Assembly: GCA_902363145.1 (NCBI GenBank)
Contig: CABIZB010000005.1
Coordinates: forward strand, 62,001 to 126,000
Direction of reading: 5' to 3'
Length of the DNA stretch: 64,000 nt
Origin: Oscillospiraceae bacterium
GTDB taxonomy: Bacteria; Bacillota; Clostridia; Oscillospirales; Ruminococcaceae
The notes beneath the pieces are model-generated. The model was given only the letters and a program-made list of their open reading frames with translations, ran no database searches and was not told where the DNA came from. The stretch's first letter is position 1, and every line of letters starts with the position of its first letter. Of the stretch, positions 17,088-24,429 are shown one piece after another. Made by a program: the position numbers and the translations under genes.

Positions 17088-17834
17088 ATGAATTTTAAGA
17101 AGAATTTCAAGAAGATAACAGCTCTTGCGGCTGTAATGGCAATGGCTCTTTCAATGGCAGCCTGCGGTGCAGATAATGCCGCTGATAATACCGATACAGC
17201 TGCCGAAAGCACCTCTGCGGCTGAAAACGCTGCCGAGACTGCTGAGATACTGAACTTTATCCCTCCCGAGAAGGGCGAGAAGATCGCTGTAATGACCGTA
17301 AAGGACTACGGCGAGATAAAGATAAAGCTTTTCCCCGAGGCTGCGTCCAAGGGTGTTGAGAACTTTATCGGTCTTGCGGACATGAATTACTATGACGAGC
17401 TTATATTCCACAGAGTTATCCCTCATTTCATGGATCAGGGCGGCGACCCTCAGGGAACGGGTATGGGCGGTCAGTCCATGTGGGGCGGAAGCTTTGACGG
17501 CGGCATTCCAGAAGGACTTTACCATTTCAGCGGAGCTATCGCATATGCAAACTCAGGCTCCACCTCCACCAACGGAAGCCAGTTCTATATCGTAAACACC
17601 GATGAGGGCGAGTGCGTCAGCGACGTTTCCTCATATCCCCGGAACGTTCAGGATATGTACAAGGAAAAGGGCGGCGTTCCTTACCTTGACGGCGGCTACA
17701 CCGTTTTCGGACAGGTATTTGACGGAATGGACGTTGTAAGAAAGATAGGTCAGGTCGAGACTGATGACAATGACAAGCCTTTGACACAGGTACAGATCGA
17801 GACCGTAAGAATAGTTGAATACACAGGAGAATAA
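17088..17834 (+). CDS. Cyclophilin-type peptidyl-prolyl isomerase lipoprotein
   Basis: A 248-residue lipoprotein. The signal peptide ends with SMAACGAD, Cys near residue 26, followed by an Ala/Asp/Thr-rich linker. The cyclophilin domain begins near residue 62 and shows ENFIGLADMNYYDELIFHRVIPHFMDQGGDPQGTG split into the usual blocks, including FHRVI and the QGGDP core, and later GSQFYIVN. It should catalyse proline cis-trans isomerisation in proteins folding outside the membrane. It follows pyk closely and precedes a zinc-ribbon protein, probably one transcript. Confidence 0.93.
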   Translation: MNFKKNFKKITALAAVMAMALSMAACGADNAADNTDTAAESTSAAENAAETAEILNFIPPEKGEKIAVMTVKDYGEIKIKLFPEAASKGVENFIGLADMNYYDELIFHRVIPHFMDQGGDPQGTGMGGQSMWGGSFDGGIPEGLYHFSGAIAYANSGSTSTNGSQFYIVNTDEGECVSDVSSYPRNVQDMYKEKGGVPYLDGGYTVFGQVFDGMDVVRKIGQVETDDNDKPLTQVQIETVRIVEYTGE

Positions 17835-17862
17835 GCTGATATAGCTTAAAGGGGGTATAGCT

Positions 17863-18171
17863 ATGACAAGATGCCCGAACTGCAACAAACTCAGTAAAGA
17901 CGATGATTTCTGCTCCCACTGCGGAGCGGCGGTATATGGCGATGACGGGGACTTTTCAGGTCCCGACTGCTCTGCTTATGAACAGGGTCATACCCACGAA
18001 AAGCAGAGCTACAGCGCTCCCTACACCCAGAACCCTGCGGGCGGCATGAAGCAGCCCCAGGCTGTAAAGCCCAAGAACAGCGGCTGTGTTACGGCCATTA
18101 TAATATTTATTATACTTATGTTTGTGCTGCCTGCTCTGTTTGAACTTATTTTTTCGGAGCTGTACTGGTGA
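17863..18171 (+). CDS. Zinc-ribbon membrane protein
   Basis: A 102-residue protein. The N-terminus has a zinc ribbon, CPNC at residues 4-7 and CSHC at 18-21. A Gln/Pro-rich linker follows, and a single C-terminal membrane helix at about 75-98. The ribosome site AAAGGGGG precedes the start. It follows the cyclophilin gene by 28 bp and is closed by a strong terminator. Such zinc-ribbon plus helix proteins are common in Clostridia; no function is assigned. Confidence 0.8.
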   Translation: MTRCPNCNKLSKDDDFCSHCGAAVYGDDGDFSGPDCSAYEQGHTHEKQSYSAPYTQNPAGGMKQPQAVKPKNSGCVTAIIIFIILMFVLPALFELIFSELYW

Positions 18172-18180
18172 GTACATAAT

Positions 18181-18215
18181 AAAGCCCCCGTTCATTATAT
18201 TGAACGGGGGCTTTT
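18181..18215. terminator. Bidirectional terminator
   Basis: AAAGCCCCCGTTCA pairs with TGAACGGGGGCTTT, a 14-bp stem with a short loop, with T-runs on both strands. It separates the convergent zinc-ribbon gene and the small minus-strand gene, overlapping the 3' end of the latter. Confidence 0.9.
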
Positions 18216-18389
18216 GATATCTACAGCGATTATTTCAAACGGCTCTTCCGAAAAGCTGCTGTTTCTGGCGGCTCGGCGGGCTGTGGAGGCGGAGAAATAT
18301 TTCTTTGCACCCTCCTCCGAGTGGATAAGCAGCTTGCTGCTCCTGAGATACATTTTCTTTTCTGTAAAGTAGATAATATAATACGTCAT
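18195..18389 (-). CDS. Small basic protein of unknown function
   Basis: A 64-residue frame on the minus strand. Its start follows GGAGGTGG at 8 bases, and TATAAT lies some 30 bases further up. The sequence (MTYYIIYFTEKKMYLRSSK, then EEPFEIIAVDIK) looks like a small alpha/beta protein rather than a chance frame. Its last eight codons are formed by the terminator stem. No family is recognised. Confidence 0.55.
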   Translation of the reverse strand: MTYYIIYFTEKKMYLRSSKLLIHSEEGAKKYFSASTARRAARNSSFSEEPFEIIAVDIKSPRSI

Positions 18390-18487
18390 AAAAATATCCC
18401 ACCTCCATTGGTTACTGATATAATTATACCAGACGGAAGCGGGATATTTGAATTTTATAACAAATTGTAGTATGAAGTGTTAGCTTA

Positions 18488-20191
18488 TCAATACTTGTCG
18501 TTAAGTGTGGATACCATGTCATGGGTCATGACATTAAGCTCAGTTGTGGCATCGGCAACCGCCTGCATAGCTTCCCTGATAGTGCTGGAGCCTGCTGCGG
18601 ATTCCTTTACGTTTGCGTTAAGGGTTCCGACTGCAGTCTGGAGCTTTTCAAGGGTGGATACCAGCAGAGGAAGATTTTCAGCGTCAATGCTGTCGGTGGA
18701 AGAGCAGAAGCCTACTACCTTGGAAAGGATATCCTCAACGATACCCGACATGGAAGCGGTCTGCTGATTGGACTTGTCGATGCTGTAAAGGCTTGCATAG
18801 ATGTTCTCGATATCCGCAAGAAGCTCTGTTGCAAAGCTGCTTACCTTTTCTGCGATCTCGGAAGCCTTGCTGTTGTCGGCGTGAGCTGCGGGAGTGCTGC
18901 CGGAAGAATGCTTTGCGCACATGATGCAGTTTTCGGGGATATTTCTGCCGTTGTAGATAGCCACTGCCATATCATAGCAGCTGTCATATCCGCAGGCACC
19001 GCAGTCAAGCTTGCGGTCGGAGGCAGTCACCTTGCCGAGCTTTGCGTAAACCTCTTCCAGATCCTTTACTGTAAGCTCGGGAGCAAGCTTTCCGCCGGAA
19101 TTGTAGTTCCTCATAAGGCTTCTGGGGTTAATTCTGTCGTCGAACGCCTTGAACTGCTTATCAACGCCGTTCATGGTGGTCTTTCTGCGGTTTCTTGCGT
19201 CTATCTCAACATCACGCATGATGTTCTTTACATCAATCACTGTCTGGTCGCTGTCGCCGTCATTTACGCCGCAGCCGCAGCCGCAGCCGCCGCTGCATGA
19301 GAGCACCTCAAACACCTGAGGATAGCGGTGGGGAGGAAGCTTTGCATATGTATCAAGCTCCTTATAAACCACGCCTGCGCCGTCAGAGCTGATAGCTGTG
19401 ATGTTGGGCATATTTATGGAAAGGTTGTACTTGAGACCGCCGGGAGCGGGGAAAATGCCGCCCATGCAGCCCTGTACCTGATCGTCAAAATCATAGTGGA
19501 GATCGCTGCCAACCGCCTTGTTGAAGTCTATCTTCTTGCGCCTGAAATATTCCTTGAGGCGCTTGAAGGTGATGTTGTACTCGGCATGGCCTGTAGCCTC
19601 AAACTCCAGCTTCATAGCGGGGCAGGGGGAAAGAACTGCCACTGCGTAATTCTTCTTTATGTAGTCCCTGATATATACAGCCTCGCAGGAAATGGGGCTG
19701 TGAACGGGGGAAAGATCCCTTGTTTCATCTGGGTGGTAAAGCTCCATATATTTTACGATAGAGGGGCAGTGCTGGGATACCACGTTCTTTGCGTTGCCCT
19801 GCTCGATAGCACGGATATATGCCCATGTGCAGATATCTGCGCCGTATGCGCCGTCATAGATGCTGTCAGCGCCGTTCTGCTTGAACCACTTGAGAACAGC
19901 CTGCCATGTGCCCGGGAATGCGGTCTTGATGGCAGGGTGGGCGATTATCATTATCTTTCTGTCCTTCAAGTCCTTAAAGAACCTTTCTGTATCGTCGTTA
20001 TAATCTCTTGCTCTGGTCTTGCACGCCTTGATGCACTCGCCGCAGGCAATGCACTTGTCGTTGTTTATTTCCACGACGGTCCTGCCGTCCTCGGTAATTT
20101 TTACGATGTTTGCCTCGGGCGACGGACAGACTCTTACACAAGCGCTGCAGCCCACGCATCTGTCGTTAATTACTTCGATGAGATTGTTCAT
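18488..20191 (-). CDS. Putative sensory [FeFe] hydrogenase (HydS-like, group C/D type)
   Basis: A 567-residue protein. Residues 10-60 hold two [4Fe-4S] ferredoxin motifs (CVGCSACVRVC and CIACGECIKAC). The hydrogenase domain (75-310) has altered H-cluster loops: SQHCPSIVKYME (H141-C142; in catalytic enzymes TSCCP), SPCPAMKLE (C190) and EVLSCSGGCGCGCG (C299, C303). The Cys that normally relays protons is replaced by His141, while cluster ligands remain. Residues 395-425 are another Fe-S domain (CGACGYDSC...C..C), and 440-567 is a long helical region like signalling coiled coils. There is no membrane anchor. Such enzymes are thought to sense H2. It is transcribed alone. Confidence 0.85.
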   Translation of the reverse strand: MNNLIEVINDRCVGCSACVRVCPSPEANIVKITEDGRTVVEINNDKCIACGECIKACKTRARDYNDDTERFFKDLKDRKIMIIAHPAIKTAFPGTWQAVLKWFKQNGADSIYDGAYGADICTWAYIRAIEQGNAKNVVSQHCPSIVKYMELYHPDETRDLSPVHSPISCEAVYIRDYIKKNYAVAVLSPCPAMKLEFEATGHAEYNITFKRLKEYFRRKKIDFNKAVGSDLHYDFDDQVQGCMGGIFPAPGGLKYNLSINMPNITAISSDGAGVVYKELDTYAKLPPHRYPQVFEVLSCSGGCGCGCGVNDGDSDQTVIDVKNIMRDVEIDARNRRKTTMNGVDKQFKAFDDRINPRSLMRNYNSGGKLAPELTVKDLEEVYAKLGKVTASDRKLDCGACGYDSCYDMAVAIYNGRNIPENCIMCAKHSSGSTPAAHADNSKASEIAEKVSSFATELLADIENIYASLYSIDKSNQQTASMSGIVEDILSKVVGFCSSTDSIDAENLPLLVSTLEKLQTAVGTLNANVKESAAGSSTIREAMQAVADATTELNVMTHDMVSTLNDKY

Positions 20192-20260
20192 TTAAGTACG
20201 CTCCTCATGACTCGGCAGCTTTGCGAACAAAAAAGCCGCCGATAAAATATCTTAGTTAAA

Positions 20261-20289
20261 ATTATAGCAAATTTAAATATTAAATGCAA
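20261..20289 (-). promoter_or_regulatory. Probable promoter of the sensory hydrogenase gene
   Basis: On the minus strand: TTGCAT, 17-base spacer, TATAAT, about 70 bases before the start codon. The short leader can fold as a CGGC...GCTTT/AAAGC...GCCG hairpin just ahead of the GAGGAG ribosome site. The rest of 20290-20480 holds no gene that I can see. Confidence 0.6.
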
Positions 20290-20480
20290 TATCTTTTTTA
20301 AAAAACGTTGTACTTGCTTCAAAAAATCTACATCTTGTAAACAATTTGAAATAATTATCGTTGAATTTGACCAAATAATTTTGCGCATAACGGATAAAAT
20401 AACGGTTACCGGTTCTTAACGCCTTCCGAGAGTAAATTCCCGATACAAAAAACAGCCTGCAAAACTATAGAAAATGTGCA

Positions 20481-20509
20481 TTGAAAAAGACATATGAAGG
20501 GTGTATAAT
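20481..20509 (+). promoter_or_regulatory. Sigma-A promoter of the PP2C gene
   Basis: TTGAAA, 17-base spacer, TATAAT. It overlaps an upstream in-frame GTG, which argues that translation begins further down. Confidence 0.75.
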
Positions 20510-20566
20510 AATATTATCTGTCCTGATATGCAGGATATGTATTATCATAATTGTGAGGTGTCCGTT

Positions 20567-21316
20567 TTGTATTATTGCTGCGGAATTTCCGATAAGGGCG
20601 CCGTCTGCGATAGCAATGAGGACGCCGTTCTTATCAACAAAAGAGTTTTTACAGATGATCACGAGGAATGCGAGCTGGAAGCTCCCTTTATCGCTGCCGT
20701 TGCCGACGGCGTCGGCGGGGAAAATGCGGGGGAAGTGGCTTCCCACATGGCGCTGGAGCAGCTTTCGGCGCTGAAATACGGTAAAAAGACCGACCTTTCC
20801 GCAAAGCTTATGAATATCCACACCAAGCTGCGCAGATATGCGGCTGTCCACAGCGGTCATGCCAATATGCAGACCACACTCTGCGCCCTTGCCGTCGATG
20901 AGGACGAAAGGGCTTTTGCGGTGAATGTGGGCGATTCCAGAATGTACCGCTGCCGTGGGGGCTGCATACGTCAGCTTTCCACTGACCAGTCGCTGGTCCA
21001 GATGCTTTATGAGCAGGGCAGGATAACCGCCGACGAGAAAAAGACCCATGCGCAGAAAAATGTCATATTCCCGGTTCTTGGCAATGCTTCCGAGGAGCCG
21101 CAGCCCTGCATCACCGAGATAATCGGGGGAGTGCAGAGGGGCGATATAATCATAATCTGCTCCGACGGGCTTTCCGACTACATCACTCAGGGCGAGTTTG
21201 AAGAGATCCTGGCGCTGCCCATGAGGCTGCCCAGGCGCATTGCAAAGCTTGCGGAGGCTGCCATAAAAAACGGAAGCCCCGACAACGTTTCCGTGGTCGG
21301 AGTTTCCATGGTGTGA
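20567..21316 (+). CDS. PP2C-family serine/threonine phosphatase
   Basis: A 249-residue protein matching bacterial PP2C (Stp/PrpC) phosphatases: GISDKGAVCDSNEDAV at the N-terminus, AVADGVGGENAGEVAS (metal-binding Asp-Gly), NVGDSRMYRCRGG, the STDQS segment, IICSDGLSDYI, and GSPDNVSVV at the end. It should remove phosphate from Ser/Thr on proteins using two Mn2+/Mg2+ ions. No partner kinase is adjacent. The TTG at 20567 is chosen because GAGGTG lies about 9 bases ahead and the conserved domain begins there; upstream candidates overlap the promoter. Confidence 0.92.
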   Translation: MYYCCGISDKGAVCDSNEDAVLINKRVFTDDHEECELEAPFIAAVADGVGGENAGEVASHMALEQLSALKYGKKTDLSAKLMNIHTKLRRYAAVHSGHANMQTTLCALAVDEDERAFAVNVGDSRMYRCRGGCIRQLSTDQSLVQMLYEQGRITADEKKTHAQKNVIFPVLGNASEEPQPCITEIIGGVQRGDIIIICSDGLSDYITQGEFEEILALPMRLPRRIAKLAEAAIKNGSPDNVSVVGVSMV

Positions 21317-21317
21317 C

Positions 21318-21758
21318 TTATCTTAATAAGAAATAGTAGATAAGCCCGTACAGCACTGAGGCTGCTGTGCCGTAAAGGATAACAGGGCCTGCGATAATGA
21401 ATATCTTTGCGCCCAGACCAAGGATAAATCCCTCGGACTTGAATTCCACCGCAGGGGAGGCAACGGCGTTGGCAAAGCCGGTTACGGGCACCAGAGTTCC
21501 CGCTCCGCCGTGTTTTGCGATCTTCTCGTAAACGCCCAGACCTGTGAGCAGGGCGGAGAGAAAGACCAGCGTTACGGTACACCATGCGGCAGAGGTGCGG
21601 TCATCAAAGCCAAGGTATGAGTAAAAGTCGGTAAGAGCCTGACCTATAACGCATATCAGTCCGCCTATGACAAAGGCACAGGGGATATCAATGCAGCTTT
21701 TGGAGTTGGGCGAGGCTTTTTTTACCATTTCGCCGTATTCTTTTTGTGAGACAGGCAT
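21318..21758 (-). CDS. spoVAC: Stage V sporulation protein AC
   Basis: A 146-residue membrane protein matching SpoVAC: an N-terminal KEYGEMVKKASPNSK segment, then four hydrophobic helices including FVIGGLICVIGQAL and a conserved GGAGTLVPVTGFANAVASPAVEFKSEGF block. In spore formers SpoVA proteins form the channel that loads dipicolinic acid and releases it at germination. The usual neighbours spoVAD and spoVAE are absent, so this is a lone gene. It is convergent with the PP2C gene, with stop codons two bases apart. Confidence 0.92.
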   Translation of the reverse strand: MPVSQKEYGEMVKKASPNSKSCIDIPCAFVIGGLICVIGQALTDFYSYLGFDDRTSAAWCTVTLVFLSALLTGLGVYEKIAKHGGAGTLVPVTGFANAVASPAVEFKSEGFILGLGAKIFIIAGPVILYGTAASVLYGLIYYFLLR

Positions 21759-21783
21759 AATATCATTCCTTTCTTTTTGGATT

Positions 21784-21813
21784 TATTATTTCATATATGA
21801 GCGGATTTATTCA
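21784..21813 (-). promoter_or_regulatory. Possible sigma-G-type promoter of spoVAC
   Basis: On the minus strand: TGAATA, 17-base spacer, AATAATA. The forespore consensus is TGAATA-N17/18-CATACTA. The -35 match is exact, the -10 partial. The predicted start lies about 19 bases before the gene. Confidence 0.35.
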
Positions 21814-21876
21814 GACAGATTTTCACATTGACATCAGCACCGCAAATGTGGTATGATTTATAGATGAGGTGATAAT

Positions 21877-22386
21877 ATGCTCAGAAATATACTTTCACCC
21901 GAGACTTGCGCAAAATGCCGTATCTGCTGCATTTTCGACAAGTACGATGTGTGGGAGACGCCTGTGGTTTCCGCAGAGCTTTATGAAAAGATACACGCCG
22001 CACGCCCTGAGCTGAAATTCGTTTCAAAGGGCGATTCGGGCGCTTATATATTTAACATGGAGGAGACATGGGACAGTGAGCGTGAGCTTTTTATCTGCCC
22101 TGCTCTTGACCCTGATAAGGGCTGCACTCTGGGCGACAACAAGCCCTTTGACTGCAAGATATGGCCCTACCGCATAATGGAGTTCAACGGCGTTCGTGTG
22201 ATATCCGTGGCTTCCATATGCCCCGATATGTATGCAAAGCCTCTCAACAAACTGGTGGGGGAGCTTGAAAACGGCCTTGCCGACAAGATATTTGCCGAGG
22301 CAGACAAAGATCCTGCCATGATAAAGCCCTACGAACAGGGATATCCCATTCTTAAAGTGGAGCTTCAAGGCAGAAAGGAAATGTAA
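21877..22386 (+). CDS. YkgJ-family cysteine-cluster protein
   Basis: A 169-residue protein with CAKCRICCIF at residues 11-20, CPALDPDKGCTLGDNKPFDCKIWPY around 70-95, and a later ICP. This is the pattern of the YkgJ/UPF0153 family, thought to bind zinc or iron through its cysteines. The biological role is not known. Its stop codon abuts the thyX start, so it heads a tightly packed run of housekeeping genes (thyX, cmk, plsC, ispH). Confidence 0.85.
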   Translation: MLRNILSPETCAKCRICCIFDKYDVWETPVVSAELYEKIHAARPELKFVSKGDSGAYIFNMEETWDSERELFICPALDPDKGCTLGDNKPFDCKIWPYRIMEFNGVRVISVASICPDMYAKPLNKLVGELENGLADKIFAEADKDPAMIKPYEQGYPILKVELQGRKEM

Positions 22387-23025
22387 ATGAAAGAGATAAG
22401 ACCTTCTTTTGAAATAATGGACGACATCGACGGTGCAAAAATTTTGCAGAAGCTGGAGCGCTGCGGACGTGTCTGCTACAAGAGCGAGGACAAGATAACC
22501 GAAGGCTCTGCGGAGAAATTCATCGGCATGATACTCAAGTCGGGCCATGAGTCTGTTCTGGAGCATGAAAAGCTGACTGTAAAGTTCATCTGCGACAGGG
22601 GAGTTACCCACGAGATAGTCCGCCACAGGATAGCGAGCTACAGCCAGGAAAGCACACGCTACTGCAATTATTCCAAGGACAAGTTCGGCAATGAGCTTAC
22701 CTTTATCCGCCCCTGCTTCTGGGCTGATGACAGCGAGGAATATGCTGTATGGAAGCAGGCTATGGAGGAGATAGAAAAGACCTACGTAAAGCTTATCTCC
22801 CTTGGCGCAAAGCCTGAGGAGGCAAGGAGTATTCTCCCCAACTCCCTTAAAACAGAGATAGTATGCACCATGAACCTTCGTGAGTGGCGCCACTTTTTCA
22901 GGTTGAGAACTGCCGAAAGGGCTCACCCCCAGATAAGGGAGATATCCGTTGCTCTGCTTGATGAGCTGAAAAAGCGCATACCTGTCATTTTTGACGATAT
23001 AAATACTTCTGACGGAACTTATTGA
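22387..23025 (+). CDS. thyX: Flavin-dependent thymidylate synthase
   Basis: A 212-residue protein with the ThyX signature RHRIASYSQES (R-H-R-x7-S) around residues 78-88, followed by TRYCNYSKD. A C-terminal LREWRHFFRLRTAERAHPQIRE block contributes to substrate and FAD binding. It converts dUMP to dTMP using methylene-tetrahydrofolate and FAD/NADPH, independently of ThyA. The start directly follows the stop of the preceding gene; the AAAGGAAATG ribosome site lies in its 3' end. Confidence 0.96.
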   Translation: MKEIRPSFEIMDDIDGAKILQKLERCGRVCYKSEDKITEGSAEKFIGMILKSGHESVLEHEKLTVKFICDRGVTHEIVRHRIASYSQESTRYCNYSKDKFGNELTFIRPCFWADDSEEYAVWKQAMEEIEKTYVKLISLGAKPEEARSILPNSLKTEIVCTMNLREWRHFFRLRTAERAHPQIREISVALLDELKKRIPVIFDDINTSDGTY

Positions 23026-23039
23026 AAAGAGGTAATCAT

Positions 23040-23708
23040 ATGAGCTTCAATATTGCTATAGACGGTCCTGCAGGTGCGGGAAAATCCACCATTGCACGCA
23101 GGGCTGCGGCTGAGATGGGCTTTATTTATGTTGATACGGGAGCGCTTTACCGCTCTGTTGCCTATTACTGCATCACTAAGGGCGCAGATGTGAAGGACAG
23201 GGAGAAGATAGCGGCCTTGCTTCCCGAGATATCCCCCGAGCTGAGATTTATTGACGGTGTTCAGCACGTTTTTGTAAACGGCGAAGATGTTTCGGGCAAT
23301 ATCCGCACACCTGAGGTGTCGCTGGGTGCATCCTCCGTTTCCGCATATCCCGCGGTAAGGGCATTCCTCTTTGACCTGCAAAGAAAGATAGCTGCGGAAA
23401 ACAACGTCATCATGGACGGCAGAGACATCGGAACAGTGGTGCTTCCCAATGCACAGCTGAAAATCTTCCTCACCGCTTCCCCCGAGGCAAGGGCTGACAG
23501 GCGCTTTGCGGAGCTGAAAGACAAGGAAAATGCACCCTCCTATGAGCAGGTGCTGGCTGATATCATCAAGCGTGACCATGACGATTCCACCCGTGCCATT
23601 GCGCCTTTGAAGCAGGCAGAGGACGCTGTTCTGCTGGATACCACTTCCCTTGATCTGGAGCAGTCTGTAAAGGCTGTTATGGACCTTGTGAAAAAGGCTG
23701 TGGGCTGA
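23040..23708 (+). CDS. cmk: Cytidylate kinase
   Basis: A 222-residue protein with the P-loop IAIDGPAGAGKSTIAR at residues 5-20, the CMP-binding YVDTGALYRSVAYY, and MDGRDIGTVVLPNAQLKIFLTAS with the LID region following. It phosphorylates CMP and dCMP. ATG 23040 is used because GAGG lies 7-8 bases ahead and the protein then starts like other Cmk proteins. Neighbours thyX and plsC are in the same direction with short gaps; cmk-plsC-ispH is a common clostridial order. Confidence 0.96.
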   Translation: MSFNIAIDGPAGAGKSTIARRAAAEMGFIYVDTGALYRSVAYYCITKGADVKDREKIAALLPEISPELRFIDGVQHVFVNGEDVSGNIRTPEVSLGASSVSAYPAVRAFLFDLQRKIAAENNVIMDGRDIGTVVLPNAQLKIFLTASPEARADRRFAELKDKENAPSYEQVLADIIKRDHDDSTRAIAPLKQAEDAVLLDTTSLDLEQSVKAVMDLVKKAVG

Positions 23709-23719
23709 GGAGGAATGAC

Positions 23720-24382
23720 ATGAACGCTTTTGTAAGATACACCGTAATGGGCATTTACAAGCTGTTTTACAACTTCAGGATAGAGGGCTGGGAGAATGTT
23801 CCCGAAAAAGAGGGCGTTATCATCGCTTCCAACCACAGAAGCTACGCCGATCCCGTTATCCTCACCATGCCGATGAAAAGACCCGTTACCTACATGGCAA
23901 AGGAAGAGCTTTTCCACAACAAGATATTCGGCGCATTTATCCGCTTCCTGGGCGCATTCCCCGTAAAAAGGGGTGCAGGTGATATGCAGGTCATCGACGA
24001 CTGCGTTGATATCCTTGAAAGCGGCAGGAATGTGGTCATATTCCCCGAGGGCACACGCTCCAAGGAAAACAAAGTGGGCAGGGGAAAGACGGGCGTTGCA
24101 CTCATCGCCGCAAAGTCGGGAGCGGACGTTCTTCCCATGGGCATTGTTTTTGAAGGCCCCAAGCTCCATTTCAGGAGCAAGGTAACACTTAAAATAGGCA
24201 AGCTCATAAAATCGGAGGAGCTGGACATCGGCGACGGCTCGCCAAAGCAGCTGAAGCTTATCAAGAAAAGAATAATGGACTCCATCACCGAGCTGGTGGA
24301 GGGTCCCAAGCCCGAGATAGCTTCCGAAAATGCGGGTGCCATTGCGGGAAATACTGAAAATTCTGCCGATAAAGCTGAATAA
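23720..24382 (+). CDS. plsC: 1-acyl-sn-glycerol-3-phosphate acyltransferase
   Basis: A 220-residue protein with the acyltransferase motifs in order: ASNHRSYADP (H-x4-D catalytic pair, residues 36-45), GAFPVKRG, VIFPEGTRSK and a later VLPMGIV. It adds the second acyl chain to lysophosphatidic acid in phospholipid synthesis at the inner membrane face. It follows cmk by 11 bp behind GAGGAGG. The C-terminal 25 residues are Ala/Glu-rich and probably disordered. Confidence 0.95.
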   Translation: MNAFVRYTVMGIYKLFYNFRIEGWENVPEKEGVIIASNHRSYADPVILTMPMKRPVTYMAKEELFHNKIFGAFIRFLGAFPVKRGAGDMQVIDDCVDILESGRNVVIFPEGTRSKENKVGRGKTGVALIAAKSGADVLPMGIVFEGPKLHFRSKVTLKIGKLIKSEELDIGDGSPKQLKLIKKRIMDSITELVEGPKPEIASENAGAIAGNTENSADKAE

Positions 24383-24429
24383 ATCCTGCTTTTTATGGCA
24401 ATAATATACATAAAGGCAGCTTGAAAATT

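Noticed and set aside
20501-20566. GTG start for the PP2C gene at 20501
   Set aside because: The codon overlaps the -10 box of the likely promoter, and the conserved domain begins at the TTG at 20567.
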